The notes under the pieces are model-generated. The model was not told the origin of the DNA. It made no database searches and was given only the letters and a program-made list of their open reading frames with translations. A stretch of DNA of 64,000 nucleotides. It comes from Tetrahymena thermophila SB210 (Eukaryota; Ciliophora; Oligohymenophorea; Hymenostomatida; Tetrahymenidae). Numbering within the stretch: the first letter of the stretch is position 1; the number at the start of each line of letters is the position of its first letter. Positions 1 to 12,517 of this stretch are shown here, piece after piece. Location of the stretch: NCBI RefSeq assembly GCF_000189635.1, contig NW_002476375.1, positions 63,479 to 127,478 of the forward strand. Direction: 5' to 3'. Made by a program: the position numbers and the translations under genes.

Positions 1-881
1 TTTTTTCAGTTTTTGATTAATAAGTACTTATCAGTATGTTTTTCCACATCGAATCACTTAAATAACTTTAAAGGTATTAAGAAGCTTTGAGCTATTCTTA
101 TCATGTTAACAGATACTTATAAAACGTTGAAATTGATCACTCTACCTTATACAAAGCTATTCTTCAGCTTACTATGGAGTAATTTTAACTCTAAAACAAG
201 CTAAAAAATTTGAAAGAATCTAACTTCCTTGCATAAAGAGCATGCGAGATGATTAGACCAATCAAAGATTAAATTAAAGATTTATATCATCTCTACTTAA
301 AAAAAGCTGCATACTTGTCTTTTGAAACGAATGATATTGAGGGAAAAGAAAAATATGGGTTGGAATATTTACAAGTTAAAAAAGATATGAAAATAACTCC
401 TGAAGATCAAAATCTTATTTTGGAAATCAATCTTCACTTTATAACAAAATATCTTGATTCTAATAAATTTGAAGAAGCAGAAAAATTGAATAAAGAAAGT
501 TTAGAAATTCTTAAAACTTGTAAGTATCCAGAAATGAAATTCTAGGTTCTTATGATTTAATCAATGATAGAAGCACAGTTCAATAGATTCGATTAGATAG
601 AAGAATTCTATAAGTAAGTGGAAGATCTACTTCAAAGCGAATTAAAGGGTAATACCTAGCAAATAAATATTCACTAATAAGTGTATTAAAAAGCCAAATG
701 TGAATTGTATTTTTAAATAAAAGATTACCAAACCTGCTTAGATTTAATAAGTAAATTTATTCCCCAAAGCAATGACAAAGAGTTACTGCAATAGTACTCA
801 AAATATTTGAATGAAATAAAAAAAAATTAATAATTCAAAGAAAGATGTGAAGACATTATGAAATAATACAAAATCAATTGA
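1..881 (+). CDS. TPR-like helical repeat protein, C-terminal part (cut by window edge)
   Basis: The frame is open from the left edge (codons starting at base 3) to TGA at 879-881, giving about 292 residues with many TAA/TAG codons read as Gln. The product is all-helical with repeated Tyr/Leu/Ala spacing such as LKQLQRYQEALSYSYHV, typical of tetratricopeptide-like repeats that act as protein-binding scaffolds. Its last 50 residues (QTCLDLISKF ... CEDIMKQYKIN) align with the end of the next gene (GKCLDLIEKY ... LIQVKYNLNLD), so the two are tandem paralogues. The true start lies outside the window. Family assignment rests on pattern only; the specific function is unknown. Confidence 0.75.
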
Positions 882-1324
882 TTTATTGCTATTTTAGTAT
901 GTCTAATAACTTTATTTTACCTCTATCTTTGTATTCTTTTTAATTTTATCTACACTTGGAACAAAATAATTTGACAATTATTTTACTTTATTTAAAAGAT
1001 TATTCCTATTTTTTTTACTTTTAGTTTATTACAAAACTTTAAAAAGTTTTTAATTTTATAGTATTCAATATAATAATAAGAACAATTTTTTATTATTCTG
1101 CAAGAAAGTATAGTAATCACTTATGCATTTAGATAATTAAAACTTTATTTTAAAGAAAAATTAAATATAATATATTTTAGAAATTTGTGCTCTAATTTTG
1201 TATTTAACTACATTCATTAACAATGATTGATTAATCTTTTATTTTACATCTAGTAGATATTATTTAATATTATATTTTATAAATAAGAGAAGATTCTATT
1301 TAGAAATAAGTAAATAAATTACAA
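882..1324. other. intergenic spacer between tandem TPR-like genes
   Basis: AT-rich spacer of 443 bases between two co-directional paralogues. It should hold the 3' UTR of the first gene and the promoter of the second. No conserved element or RNA gene was recognised. Confidence 0.6.
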
Positions 1325-3607
1325 ATGAATTTCTTTCACAATAAAATAAAATTCATATTGAAAAACCATTTTTCTCTCAAAAAAGGATAATTTTTGAAAA
1401 ATTCATTTTTTAATCACTCAATTTCTTAATTCAGATTTTGCAGTAGCTAATCCTCTTAGAGTAAAATTGAGGACATACTAAAATAAATTAATAATTATGA
1501 TTCAATTTAGATAATCGAAGAATACAGGAATTATGCTTAAACAACAAGCAATTTCACAAAGTTTATGGAGATAAGTAACCAATTTTTAAAATAAATGAAA
1601 AGTAGAGAAGAATAATAAAAAGCACTAGAAATATGCGATATAGTTGTTCAATCATGTCTAACTAAATTTACTTAAAATAATGAAAATCCTTAAATATTTT
1701 TTAAAGGGCAATAAGCATTATTAAATTATAAACTTAAAAAAAATGAAGAAAGCTCCAAAATAGCTGAAAGTCTCTATAAAGATTTTAGCTCTTAGCTAAA
1801 TAAATTAAAAACTTTCTACTTAATTCTGAGTGCAAAATATTTGTTGGAGGTGATGGCATAAATCAAAAACATAGAAATATCAAAAAAACTATTAAATGAT
1901 ATACAAATTTTACTTGCTGAGGATAACTGGTAGACTCTATCTTCTTAACAGATATTTGATTTATATTACATTCATTTTGGAATTTATTATTTAGATTAAA
2001 ATTTTTAAGAAGCTGCAGAGTGGGGATGGAAGTCTTATCAACAGCTTGTAAAGTTAAATAACTCAAATTTTCGTCCTGAATATATTCTAATAGGAGTATA
2101 TATTTGCTACAATAGATTAAACTAAAAGGATAAATGTGAAGAAGCTCTTGTTGAAATTTAAAAGTATAATAAATTTAGTAGAGAATACTTAGATTAATTG
2201 GAATAATCATACATTCAACCTTTTGAAGTTGAAAAATAAGAGGAGAGAGAGAAAAAGTTTTAATAGATTTAACAGTAAAATAAAAATGACAATAAAAATA
2301 AGACAGAAAATAATAGTGAAAGTAAGTAGGAAACAAATTCATAAAATTAAGCTAAAACCAATTTGAAAGACGAGGATAAAGGAAATTATTTTATTCAAAA
2401 TAAACTCTTCAAAGAAGGTATTGCTTATTATAAAAATTAACTATAAAAATTAGATGCTTAGAAAGATATTCTTAAATATGTTTTTATATAAGATCGAATT
2501 GCTTATTTGTATAGTGAATGCTAAGATTTCTAAAAGGCTATTAATTTATGCTTAGACTCTCATTAAATGTTACTTAAATTATATGATAAATAATTTGTTT
2601 CTAATTATGAAACATTCTAAAATTTGTCCTATATAAAAACTATTTATGAAAAGAATAACGAGTTAGAAAAGGCTATTTAATGGGGATAGAAATGGCATGA
2701 TTACTGCACAAAATATTAATTATTTGATAAATAAAGTGAAGTCATTGAAAGCAATATGCTATCTCATGCTGTTGTACTCAGTAAAGCTGGCTAAGCTAGT
2801 CAAGCTTTGTTATATTGCTAAAATATTATAAAGTATTTGCAAAAATTCCCAAATAATAAAGAAATTCTTAAATTTGGCTTGAATTAGCTGCTATATTCTT
2901 TGAGTTAGCAAGCTCATAACACATAAGGACAAAAAGAAGCTGCTATTTCTTTGTGTGAACTATCTAGAAACATAATGATCTAAGATAAAGAATACAGAAG
3001 CTATTATTTTATGATGTTAAAGGAATCAATTAATTTATCTTTAATAGTAGATGATAAGAAAAACTTTATGAAATATGGCTCAGAGTACTTAAAAGTAAGA
3101 GATCAATATGAGGAAGAAGATTTAGAGAGTGCAGTTCAAATCATGTTTGATATTAGTTAACAATTAGTTTAAGATAACGAGTACAACTAGGCGGTAGAAG
3201 TTCTTTAAAAGGCCTTAAGTATTTCAAAGCGAGCTCCTATTGATCAAAATTAAATTTAAATGAATCTTTTATTAACTACTTTATATATTTTGCAAAATAA
3301 AATTGAAGACGCTGAGCAATATTTGCAATAAGCGACATATCTATATGATACCTACTTTGCCTCTTTATCAAATTAGTAAAATTTAGAAATAGATATAGTG
3401 AAAATACAAGCTATAATTTAGTATCACAAACAAAACAATGGCAAGTGTTTGGATTTAATAGAAAAGTATTTTTAAATACTCTCTACTCAATAAAGTAATG
3501 AAATTTATGAGGATATTATCATAATCTTGAGTAATTTGTCAAGCAATAAAGAACACCAACACAGAGTCAATCTAATTTAAGTCAAGTATAATCTTAATCT
3601 AGATTGA
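1325..3607 (+). CDS. TPR-like repeat protein, full length, possible mitochondrial presequence
   Basis: Single exon of 760 codons from ATG 1325 to TGA 3605-3607. The first 40 residues are rich in Lys, Phe, Asn and Ser with almost no acidic residues (starts MNFFHNKIKFILKNHF), which would suit a mitochondrial targeting sequence; this is inference. The rest is a long array of helical pairs of TPR type, for example EAAEWGWKSYQQL and KAINLCLDSHQMLLKLY, with a Gln/Lys/Asn-rich linker near residues 300-350. Such proteins are scaffolds or organelle RNA/protein assembly factors. It is a tandem paralogue of the partial gene on its left. Membership in the TPR superfamily is likely; nothing more specific can be said. 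Confidence 0.8.
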
Positions 3608-4363
3608 CAGGTTAATTATTTAGAAAATAAGTTAAATTAAAAATCTATTTTATTATTCAGAATTTGTAAAAACAAAAATTAATTTCTATATTTTTTATAA
3701 TTTTTAAACTAATTTCTCAAATTTTTATAAATAAATAAATAAACATTTTCTTTAGCTTGAACTTAATAAAATTAAAAATTTTTAAATTATTAAATTTTAA
3801 TAAAAACTAGATTTTTTTATATTTTTTTCATTTATTATTATTTCTATTAATATTATTTATTTGTCATTATTATTTTATTTATCATTATAGCCTTTATTAA
3901 AATAAAGGATTTGAATCTAAAAATATTTTTTTAAGAAAAATACATTCATTTGTTTTTTAAAATAGATTTTATTTTTTTTGAAATGTTGAATAAATAAAAC
4001 TTTAGTTCTATGTAAAAATAAATATAAATGAAAAACACTATCCTAGAATTTAACAGTTACAAATTTCTAAATTCTAAAAATTTTCGAAATTTGTAAATTC
4101 TAAGAAATTCCCAAATTATAAATTCTAAAATTTTGATGTCCTGCAAACTTGTGTAATATATAAATATAACAAGTAATTAAAATTAAGTTTAATCATTTTT
4201 TCTTTAATTTCATAAAAATAATTTATAATAAAATGTATTTATTTGATTTTTAAATGATTTACAAATAAAAATATATAATTTTTTAATTCATAAAATTCAT
4301 AAAATAATTATAAATATTGAAAATTTGAATGCAATTGAAATAAAATAAATATTAGTCAGCCTG
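3608..4363. other. convergent intergenic region
   Basis: 756 bases between the 3' ends of the TPR-like gene (plus) and the X1 gene (minus). It is low-complexity AT sequence with short imperfect repeats of the type aaattctaaaaattt near 4050-4130. No gene or structured element was seen. Confidence 0.6.
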
Positions 4364-5902
4364 TCAGTAGTCTTCATATAAATCATATATAACTAGCTAT
4401 GGTAAAAGTGGTATGTACTTTTTTACTATCTTATTTAACATGCACAGTTAAATAATTGTCATCTTATAGTGGTACCAAATATCGATGTTTGTTTTATAAG
4501 GATCATAGCTATCAATTTTATCTAAAAATAGATAAGTTAAAGAATTTATTATTACTTTTTAAATTGCGTAGTTTTTAAGTTTATTTGTGTGCAAAATTTC
4601 AACTTTTAGAGATTCTTTTTTATAGGAGTCTAGCTTATTACTTTAAATCCATTTTATAAATAATTATACAAGTTACTCAACATTCACCCATTTATCTTCA
4701 AATGAGTTGCATATTTTTAAGCTGATCATCTAATCTTACTTAGCAAATATAATAAGCTATTCGGTAAATTAATCTTCTAGGGTTAACTAAAGTTAGGCAG
4801 ATTTTATAAGGGATAACTCTTTTAATGTGGTTAAAAAACAAGAAAAATCGAGATTGTCTTACATCAACTATGCGTTAATTTGAACATTAATAGATGAACA
4901 AGCTTTTACATGCTCTATAATACTCCTTAGCTGATAATTAATGTTATTTTGAGTTAATTTAATATATTCGTAAATCTTCAAATCGTATCCATATTTAAAA
5001 ATTAAAAAGCATGCATTAAAGGACTATAATATCTCTATGATTAGAAAGAAAAAAGTAAAGCAAAAAACTATTTCATATCGATTAATATTTTCTAAAATAA
5101 AAAATGAACATAAAAGCAATATTATTATCATTAAATTCTAAAAGGATTAATTTAATACACGAAAGCTAAATTCTTAGATCTTTCTTGAAGATTTATAATC
5201 ATTCAAATGATAGCTGGGCATATCCTATATTTGAAGAAAGGAATAGTATCTCTATATCTAATCTTTCCTTAAATATTAGTAAACTTCTAGTACCAAATAA
5301 GGTAAAAGTAGAAAACTAAATTCAATGTGAAATGAAACAAGATACCCAAAAATCATGTAAAACGAAGTAATTCTTGATCCATTTATAATAAATCTATATA
5401 ATATCCACAAAGCAGATGTTTGTTATTCAATATAAATGATCTACTTAGCAGTAGAAGCAACTACTATCAATACTATACTACTAAAGGTTACTAAATATAA
5501 CAACCATAGTTTTTCAAAATCTATAAATGATTAAGTTGCAATGGTTTTAAAATTAAAAATAAGAGGCAAAAAGTTTAACAGATGAGGCACAAATAGTGCG
5601 ATCTTAAGATATTCGTGTTCAACAAAAGCATATTAATTGTTGCCTTAATTTACAAATCCATGATGAATATCAACAAATAATAAAGTACTCAATAGTAAAC
5701 TTCCATAATATTTTAAGTAATATTAGCACAATAACTTGAAGGTAACAATCCTCTAAATCAAAAACTAAGCTATCAGTATAAAAGAAAAAATCATATAGTC
5801 ATTGACTATATAGAATAATATTAGAAACATGCTAAGTATTTAGTTAATAGAAGTCATAAACAAAATGATTTTAGTTAGAAATCTTAGCTTTGGAAAGTTC
5901 AT
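4364..5902 (-). CDS. X1: multi-pass membrane protein of unknown family
   Basis: Single exon, 512 residues, from ATG at 5902 to TGA at 4366-4364. About seven or eight hydrophobic stretches fill the first 310 residues, for example DYMIFSFILIAQFLIQ, LVTFSSIVLIVVAS, LMIIILLLCSFFIL and VFCFTFFLIIEIL. The remaining 200 residues are a mixed polar helical domain containing NSFEDKWVNVEQLVQ. I recognise no transporter, channel or receptor signature. The gene lies 702 bases downstream of Y1 on the same strand, and a decayed relative sits at 7990-9052. The start is the first ATG after an A-rich leader (AAATAATGAAC). The protein is probably lineage-specific; the coding call is strong, the function open. 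Confidence 0.8.
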
Positions 5903-6604
5903 TATTTGTTTTTTAGATTATTCTACTTAATTATTAATTGTTATTAAATATACTTTTTAGTAATCACAGTTAATTTTAATAAAATACTTAATAAATATTT
6001 CAAATAATTATTACTAATTTATTAATCATTAAACTTTCTTTCATTCTAAAATGATAAAATAAATAAATATAAATAATTTAAATAATTATCAAAGTAGTAA
6101 ACTTTTAGTTTGGTGAATGAATTAAATGTTTATATTGTTTTCTTAGTATTTTTGCAAATTTAATACATAAAAATGAATTAATTTAGCAAATAATTTATAA
6201 AACTCTATCAATTTTAATTCAATAAAATAGCTTAGTCAAATGTATTGATGAAAAATAGAATGAAAGCAAAAATTTTATCTTATAAATATTTTATTTTTAA
6301 TTTTAAAAAATGGCTGATAACTTTTATATTTATTTATTATTTCTACTTTAGTGTTATTTTATAATTAGATTAATAAATAATTTTATGATTATGAATGATT
6401 TTATGAGAATAGGTAAAAATGATATAAATAAAAATAAAAAAGAATCAAAATATATGAAAAGTTATTTAAATAATATTATCTATCGTATTTAATTTTAATC
6501 ATAAAAAGTTGAAGCACAAATATATATCTGACTTATTCTGTTATTGGTTGTTTAATTTTTTGATATTCAGGTCTTTCTTATGATTAGGTTCAAATTTATT
6601 CTTT
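5903..6604. other. spacer between Y1 and X1
   Basis: 702 bases of AT-rich sequence, similar to the spacer at 9053-9652 between the second-copy genes. The part at 6530-6604 is the former C-terminal coding region of Y1, still recognisable against Y2 (reads ...PEYQKIKQPI) but lying beyond the Y1 stop. The part next to 5902 should hold the X1 promoter. Confidence 0.6.
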
Positions 6605-7483
6605 TCAATTATTGCATTCTTAATCAATTTGTTTATGTGTTTTTTAAGATTTCTACTCTTATTTGTCGTTTTAATCACTTTATGACATTTATTGTCTTTA
6701 ATAATAGAAAAGCTTTACCTTTAGTTCTTAAATATCTTCAGATTGACTTTAAGCTAGTTTTTCTAGCTTATTCACTTATTTTTAAAGTAAAGAAATCATT
6801 TATTCTTGTCTTTAAATCTCTTTATTATTTTTAATCTAATCAGATTCTCTTAATTATGCCTGTAGATGGTTGATTCTTTAATAGTTTTGATTAACATCTG
6901 TTTAAAGATAATAAAATTAACTCTTTAAATCTTAAAATCTTACTATCACTATTATAAGACCAAAACATAATAAGATTCCAAAGTATACTATAATTCTCTT
7001 ATTAGTAATTTTGCTTCTTGCCTATTGCTATATAGAAAAAGAACCATACTTAAAGAGTTATTTAGCCCAATTAAATTCATATAGATATATATAGGTAACA
7101 GTATTAGCTAAGGCTATAACTAATATTTGAATGCAAATATGAATGAAGAAACTCAGCAAGATATTCATGAGCAAACTATTAACTCCAACAAAGTAAAGGG
7201 TATTTAGTTTTCTTTCTTGATTTTTTAATTTTTATTATTCTTCGTTAGAACTTTAAGGGTCTTAGACTTTTTAACTACCATGTTGAGAGCTATTTTCAGG
7301 GTAGTGAGAAACAAAATTACTCTCCGTCTTGGCACTTTCTTAAGATTTTTGAGCATTTATAATATCTTAATTGTGTATCTGTTAGTAGTCGTCTTCAGAA
7401 TTTTACTTTTCATCCTAGATACCAGATTCGTCTTTATTCGAGGGAATCGATTAATCGTTGTTTTTTTATAATTCGTAATTCAT
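6605..7483 (-). CDS. Y1: coiled-coil membrane protein, C-terminally truncated paralogue
   Basis: 292 residues, ATG at 7483, TGA at 6607-6605. Order of parts: a polar Asn/Gln/Ser/Glu-rich N-terminus (starts MNYELQKNN), a conserved block LYFVGVNSLLMN, a hydrophobic region around residues 110-150, a second membrane segment (VYFGILLCFGLIIVIVRF, about 178-195) and a Gln-rich coiled coil. It is clearly paralogous to Y2, sharing NYELQKN, QKVQDPQ and NEEQQK. Y2 continues for about 45 more residues; in Y1 the matching tail survives downstream but is cut off by an in-frame TGA. Function unknown; the truncated protein could still be made. Confidence 0.75.
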
Positions 7484-7989
7484 GGTTGGTAACTATTTTC
7501 AGAAATGTTTTAAATAAATAAACCTTTCTTTATTTATCAATTTTTTTTTTAATATTTTTTTAATGATTTAATTATACATTATGTTTGATGCTTAGAGAAA
7601 AAACAATATATAAACAGTTAACAAACAGATTCTATTTGAAAAGTTGGTGAAACATCATTCCTTTTCGTAATTATTTTTGATTAAATTTATATTAGTAATT
7701 ACTTACTTAATCATATATATATATATATTTATATATGAAAAAGTGTAATTTCCGTTCCCTTTTATTTAAATTTTTTTTCAAATGAATTCCAATTTTTTTA
7801 TAAACACGTGTAAATTTAATAAAATAGATTACTATTCTACTGAGATGGCTTTCCCAACATCCATTATATTATACAAAAAATTAAAATGGATATTAATAAA
7901 TTTTGCATTAATATTATAGAATTCATAATAAAATTTATTTTTGATATTTTTAATACTCAAACAAATATAACTTTTTATTATCTAAAATT
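7484..7989. other. spacer upstream of Y1
   Basis: 506 bases separating the two cassettes; it should include the Y1 promoter. It holds a short TA run near 7717-7737 (atatatatatatttatatat) and A/T tracts. No gene was seen. Confidence 0.5.
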
Positions 7990-9052
7990 ATAACTAAATA
8001 TGGTAAAAGTGCAATATACTTTTTTATTATCTTTTTTAATACACACATTTAAATAATTGTTATCTTATAGTGGTACTAAATATTAATGTTGGCGAAGGAA
8101 AATAGATATTTGTTTTATCTAAAAATAATTAATTAAATTACTTTTTAAATTTCATAATTTACAAATTTATTTGTGAGTAAAATTTTTATTTAGAGATATT
8201 CTTTTTTATATGAGTCTAGCTTATTGCTTCAAATTCATTTTATGAAATCTTTATACAAACTACTCAAAATTCACCTATTAATTTTAAAATGGGTTGCAAA
8301 AGGATTAGTTTAATATGTGAAAGCTAAATTCTTAGATTTTTCTTGAAGATTTGTTATCATTCAAATGATAGCTGGGCATATATATCCTAAATTTGAAGAA
8401 ATGATTTGTCTCTATATTTAATCTTTCTTTAAATATTACTAAAATTCTATTACCAAATAACGTAAAAGTAGAATACTAAATAAAATCCATGAAAAATGAT
8501 TTAAGATATCCTAAAATAATATAAAACGAAGTAATTAATGATGCATATAATAAATCTATATAATCTCCACAAAGCATAGATCTGATATTCAATATAAATA
8601 GTATAACTAGCTGTAGAAGCAACTACTATCAATGATATACTACTGAAGGTCACTAGATAAAGCATTCATAGCTTTCAAAATCTATAAATGCTTAATTTTA
8701 AATTATTTTAAAATTAAAAATAAAAGGTAGAAAAGTAAGTTTAAAACATGAGGTACAAATGGTGCTACCTTAAAATATTTCTGTTCAAAAAAAGTGTATT
8801 AATTGTTGCCATAATTTGCAAATCCATGATGAATATCATAAAATAATAAAGTACTCAATAATAAACTTCCATATTATTTTAAGTAATATTAGCATAATAG
8901 CTTGAAGGTAGCAATCCTCTAAATCAAAAACTAATCTATCAAAATCAGATAGTAATAGGCTATAGATAATAATATCATAAATATGCTAAATATTTAGTAG
9001 AAGCCATAAACAAAATGGTTTTAATTAGAAAGCTTAACTTTGGAAAATTCAT
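7990..9052 (-). pseudogene. psi-X2: decayed copy of the X membrane protein gene
   Basis: Similar to X1 along most of its length. The start survives (ATG at 9052, reading MNFPKLSFLIKTILFMAS against MNFPKLRFLTKIILFMTS in X1). About 20 codons in, a short deletion shifts the frame into TGA codons, and the segment around 8940-8980 has lost further bases. Near 8295 roughly 430 bases present in X1 (about 4710-5140) are missing. The 3' end is also altered: the X1 stop context has no counterpart. I conclude that this copy is dead while its neighbour X1 is intact. It is a host gene copy, not a mobile element. Confidence 0.75.
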
Positions 9053-9652
9053 TTTTTTTTTTTTTGATTATTCTACTTACTTACTTATTAATTGCTTTTA
9101 AAAATACTTAATAAGTAATCACAATTAATTTTAATAAAATTTTTAATTATTTATTTAAAATAATTAATTATTACTCATATATTGAAATTAAACATTAAAT
9201 CTTTCATTTAAATATGACAAAAGAAGTAAATAAATAAATCTAATTAATTTAAATACTTTATCAAATTAGTAAACTTTAAATTTGGTGAATGAAATAAATA
9301 AATACTTATTTATTTTTTTTAGAATTAGTTTAAAATTCATTCATACATGAATTATTTTTGTATTTAATTTATAAAAATTTGCGAATTTTATATAAAAAAA
9401 ATAATTTAGTCAAATATATTGATGGAAAATTGAATTTAGGCAAATAATTTATTTTATTATTTTATTTTAATATAAAAAATTATGTTATAACTTTAATATT
9501 AATTAATATTTATAAGTGGTTTTTTATTATTAGATTAATATTTATTTTTATGGAAACGAATTAATTTTTATAGAATAGATTATTAAAAAAATCCAAAGAA
9601 AAATAAAACACATACAAAATACATTCATAATATTATCATTTTTTAATTATAA
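9053..9652. other. spacer between Y2 and psi-X2
   Basis: 600 bases, AT-rich, homologous to 5903-6604. It starts with a long T run just upstream of the psi-X2 start. No gene was seen. Confidence 0.55.
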
Positions 9653-10672
9653 TCATAAAAAGGTTGATGAGCATCTGACTTATTCTCTTATTGGTTGTTT
9701 AATTTTTGGATATTCAGGTCTTTCTTATTCCTATCTTTGGTTAGAATATTATTATTTTGATTGAGTGCTTTGTTATTAACTTTGTTACTGTGTTTGTTAA
9801 GATTCCTACTTTTATTTGTTGATTTAATCGTTTTGGAATATTTACTGTCTTTATTAATCGGTAAGCTTTAGCTTGAGTTGTTCTATTTCTTGAGATTGCC
9901 TTTAGGCGAGAATTTCTAATTATCTTAATTAGTTTCCAAGTTAAATATTAATTTATTCTTGTTTTTAAATATCAAATTGATGTTAGTTAAATCTCATGTA
10001 ATCAGATTCTCTATACTAGTATAAACTGTTGATTTTGTAATAGTTGTCTGTAACATCTGCCTTAAGATTATTAAAGTTTTTTTAGAGCTATTAAACTCTT
10101 ATTATTTAAAATATAGTAATAGCTATAAGAATAAGACATAATAAGCTTCCAAAAGATACTAAAAGTCTCTTTTTAGTAATTTTGTTTCTTGCCTTTTGCG
10201 ATAGAGAAGAAGAACTTTACTTTACTTTTTTAAAGAGCTGTTTTGTTTCTTTACATTTATAAAGAGAGATATATGTAACAGCATTTGCTAAGGCTATAAC
10301 AAGTACTTGAACACAAATATTATTTAGGAAGCTCAACTTGTGGGAAAATAAGACATTCATGACCAAACTATTAACTCCAATAAAGTAAAGGGCATTTAGT
10401 TTTCTTTCTTCGTTGTTAGATTTCTATTATTCTTCATTAGAATTCTAGGGATCTTAGACTTTTTAACTATCTTTTTGAGAGTTGCTTTCAGAGTTGTGAG
10501 AATCAAAATCTGTTTCATTCTTGGCCTTTTCTTAAGATTACTGAGCATTCATAACATCTTCATTGTGTATCTGTTAGAAGTCTTCAGAGTTTTGGTTTTC
10601 ATTCTAAATAGCAGATTAATCTTAATTTGAGGAGATCGGTTAAGTATCGTTTTTTTATAATTCGTAATTCAT
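9653..10672 (-). CDS. Y2: coiled-coil membrane protein, full-length family member
   Basis: 339 residues, ATG at 10672, TGA at 9655-9653, single exon. Parts in order: an acidic/Gln/Asn-rich N-terminus of about 100 residues; the family block LYFIGVNSLVMN; hydrophobic stretches CVQVLVIALANAVTYISL (about 130-147) and LLVSFGSLLCLILIAITIF (about 180-200); then a Gln-rich coiled coil (for example QLEILAQRQSQEIEQLKLKL) and a basic tail ending CSSTFL. The layout suggests a membrane-anchored scaffold with both ends on one side; this is inference. It is paralogous to Y1 and Y3. No known family was recognised. Confidence 0.8.
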
Positions 10673-12517
10673 CTATCTATTTTTTGCAAATATTTTCTTA
10701 AGTGTTTTAAATGAGCTTTTATGTATTTATTATTTTTTTATAATATAGTTATTTAATTTTTTAATTATTTAATTATTATATTTGACGTTTAGAGAAAAAG
10801 TAATATATAAACAGTATACAAATAGTTTTTAATTAAAAACGTGGCGAAATATCATAAATTTATTTGAGTTATTATTATAATTATTATTAATTAAATTTAT
10901 ATAGTTTCTACTAAATCATTTATTTTTACGTGTAAATCAATATTTAAATTTTTTAAAAGATCCGATAATTAATTTTTGCGTGTAGTTAATAAATTAGCTG
11001 GCTGATCAATCAAACTAAACAAATAGACAAATAAATTATTAATTGACTCTTTAGCATCTCTCTAAAACTTAATAACACAAAAAATGATTTAATAAATATC
11101 TTACTTAAAACGCAAGGTAAATAACATTTTATTCAATCAAATATGTTTTTAGTTTATAAATTTATTTTATTATTTAGCATAAAATTTTAGCATTTTAGAA
11201 ATATAATATGAAAATTTTAATAGATTGATGGATAGATGTATTTTTTATTTGATTTGTTTCTAGATAAGATTTAGAAAATCATATTTATTATTATAATTAG
11301 AAAATTTAATTTCTTTCTAAATAATTAAAATAGAAAGAAACTCAATCTTAATTTTATATTATTGACTTTCTAATAAAGTATAAATGGATTAGAGATATCA
11401 AGATAAAATATAATAGAATTTTCAGCACCATTAAATTAATTTTACATATTTAATGAATAAATTAAATATAAAAATATAATAATTAGAAAGAATACTTACT
11501 TACTGATTTTTCTCATAAATTAATTTACTCTTTTTATAAGCAATAAATCAAATTAATGTAAAATTTATTTCATTAGTTTTAAAAAATGGCAAAGAATTTA
11601 ATGCTTTCTATCAATACTTTAACAAAAACTATGTTTATGATTCAAAATTATTCAATTTTATTAAGTTTTCAATAAAAATATAAATTAAATAATTTAATTT
11701 TTGATAATTAAATAAATATTAGTCTTTATTTATTAATATAAAATATATAATTCATTTCAATACACATAATGTTAAAATTTAAAAGCTTTTTTAGAAATTA
11801 ATAAATGCTGTATAATCCATAATATAAGTGAATGAAACCAAACTTTAATTTTTATAATGATAAATTTAACAATTAAAACTTTTAACTAATTCATCATATT
11901 CCATAAAAATAAATAATCTAAAGTACAAAATTAAATAATTGATCAATTTTAAATTACATTCATATAAAAATAATTTAAATGAAATAATTAATATGTGGAT
12001 CAAAAAAACTTTAAAAGGATTAAGTCTAACTACAGACAAAAAATGTTTAATCAGTAATATAACAATTATTTGATATATATTAATATATATAATAAAGCTT
12101 TTTTGCAACTTATAAAAAGATGATATTCATAAATTATAAGCAATTATAAAAATCTGTCCTATTTTTAGGTTAAATTATACTATTACAAGATATAATTTAA
12201 GAAAAAATAGTATATTCAAATATTTAATATTTATTCATCTATTTTTTACCATGTACTTATTTATCATCAACTGAAATATACTTTAAAGACTACTAATCTT
12301 TTTGATTTAAGACACTTGCTGCGTACTTTCAATTATTATTATGGGTCATTGATTTAGTTTAAACTTTAGTATAAATTAGAGTAAATTACTTTTAAAAATT
12401 AGCAGAATAAAAAAGAAAAACTAATTAATAAACTATCAAGTAAATTGAAAGCTCTATTGTTTTAATTCATTTTTAAATTAAAAATATCATAATCCAAAAC
12501 AAATAAACTGCTTTTAC
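10673..12517. other. gene-poor AT-rich region
   Basis: 1.85 kb between Y2 and the leucine-rich-repeat exons. It should include the Y2 promoter and the 3' end of the LRR gene. Frames that look open on the minus strand near 11866-12108 lack conserved motifs and are explained by base composition. A possible terminal LRR exon (acceptor after 12284, reading on to about 12230) cannot be confirmed. Confidence 0.5.

Larger units (their letters stand above)
4364..7550 (-). repeat. tandem X-Y cassette, copy 1
   Basis: This segment carries gene X1, its upstream spacer and gene Y1. It is matched in the same order and orientation at about 7990-10730, with recognisable similarity in both genes and in the spacers. 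One visible block is the pair of sequences around 6525-6570 and 9676-9720 (both contain attggttgtttaattttt). The arrangement implies duplication of a unit of roughly 3.2-3.6 kb followed by substantial divergence. Confidence 0.8.
7990..10730 (-). repeat. tandem X-Y cassette, copy 2
   Basis: Second copy of the cassette seen at 4364-7550. The X part is shortened by an internal deletion and is no longer coding, while the Y part is intact. Matching landmarks include tatggtaaaagtg at 4398 and 7997, and a shared stretch containing ctaaattcttagat near 5166 and 8325. Confidence 0.8.

Noticed and set aside
6580-7471. Two plus-strand open frames of about 60-85 codons
   Set aside because: Both lie opposite Y1, which is supported by its paralogues Y2 and Y3.
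4364-10730. Interpretation of the X-Y repeats as a mobile element
   Set aside because: No terminal repeats, target duplications, transposase, integrase or reverse-transcriptase motifs; the copies are adjacent and in the same orientation, which fits segmental duplication.
11866-12108. Minus-strand frame of about 80 codons rich in Ile/Leu/Phe
   Set aside because: No motif, no paralogue, and a composition expected from AT-rich DNA.
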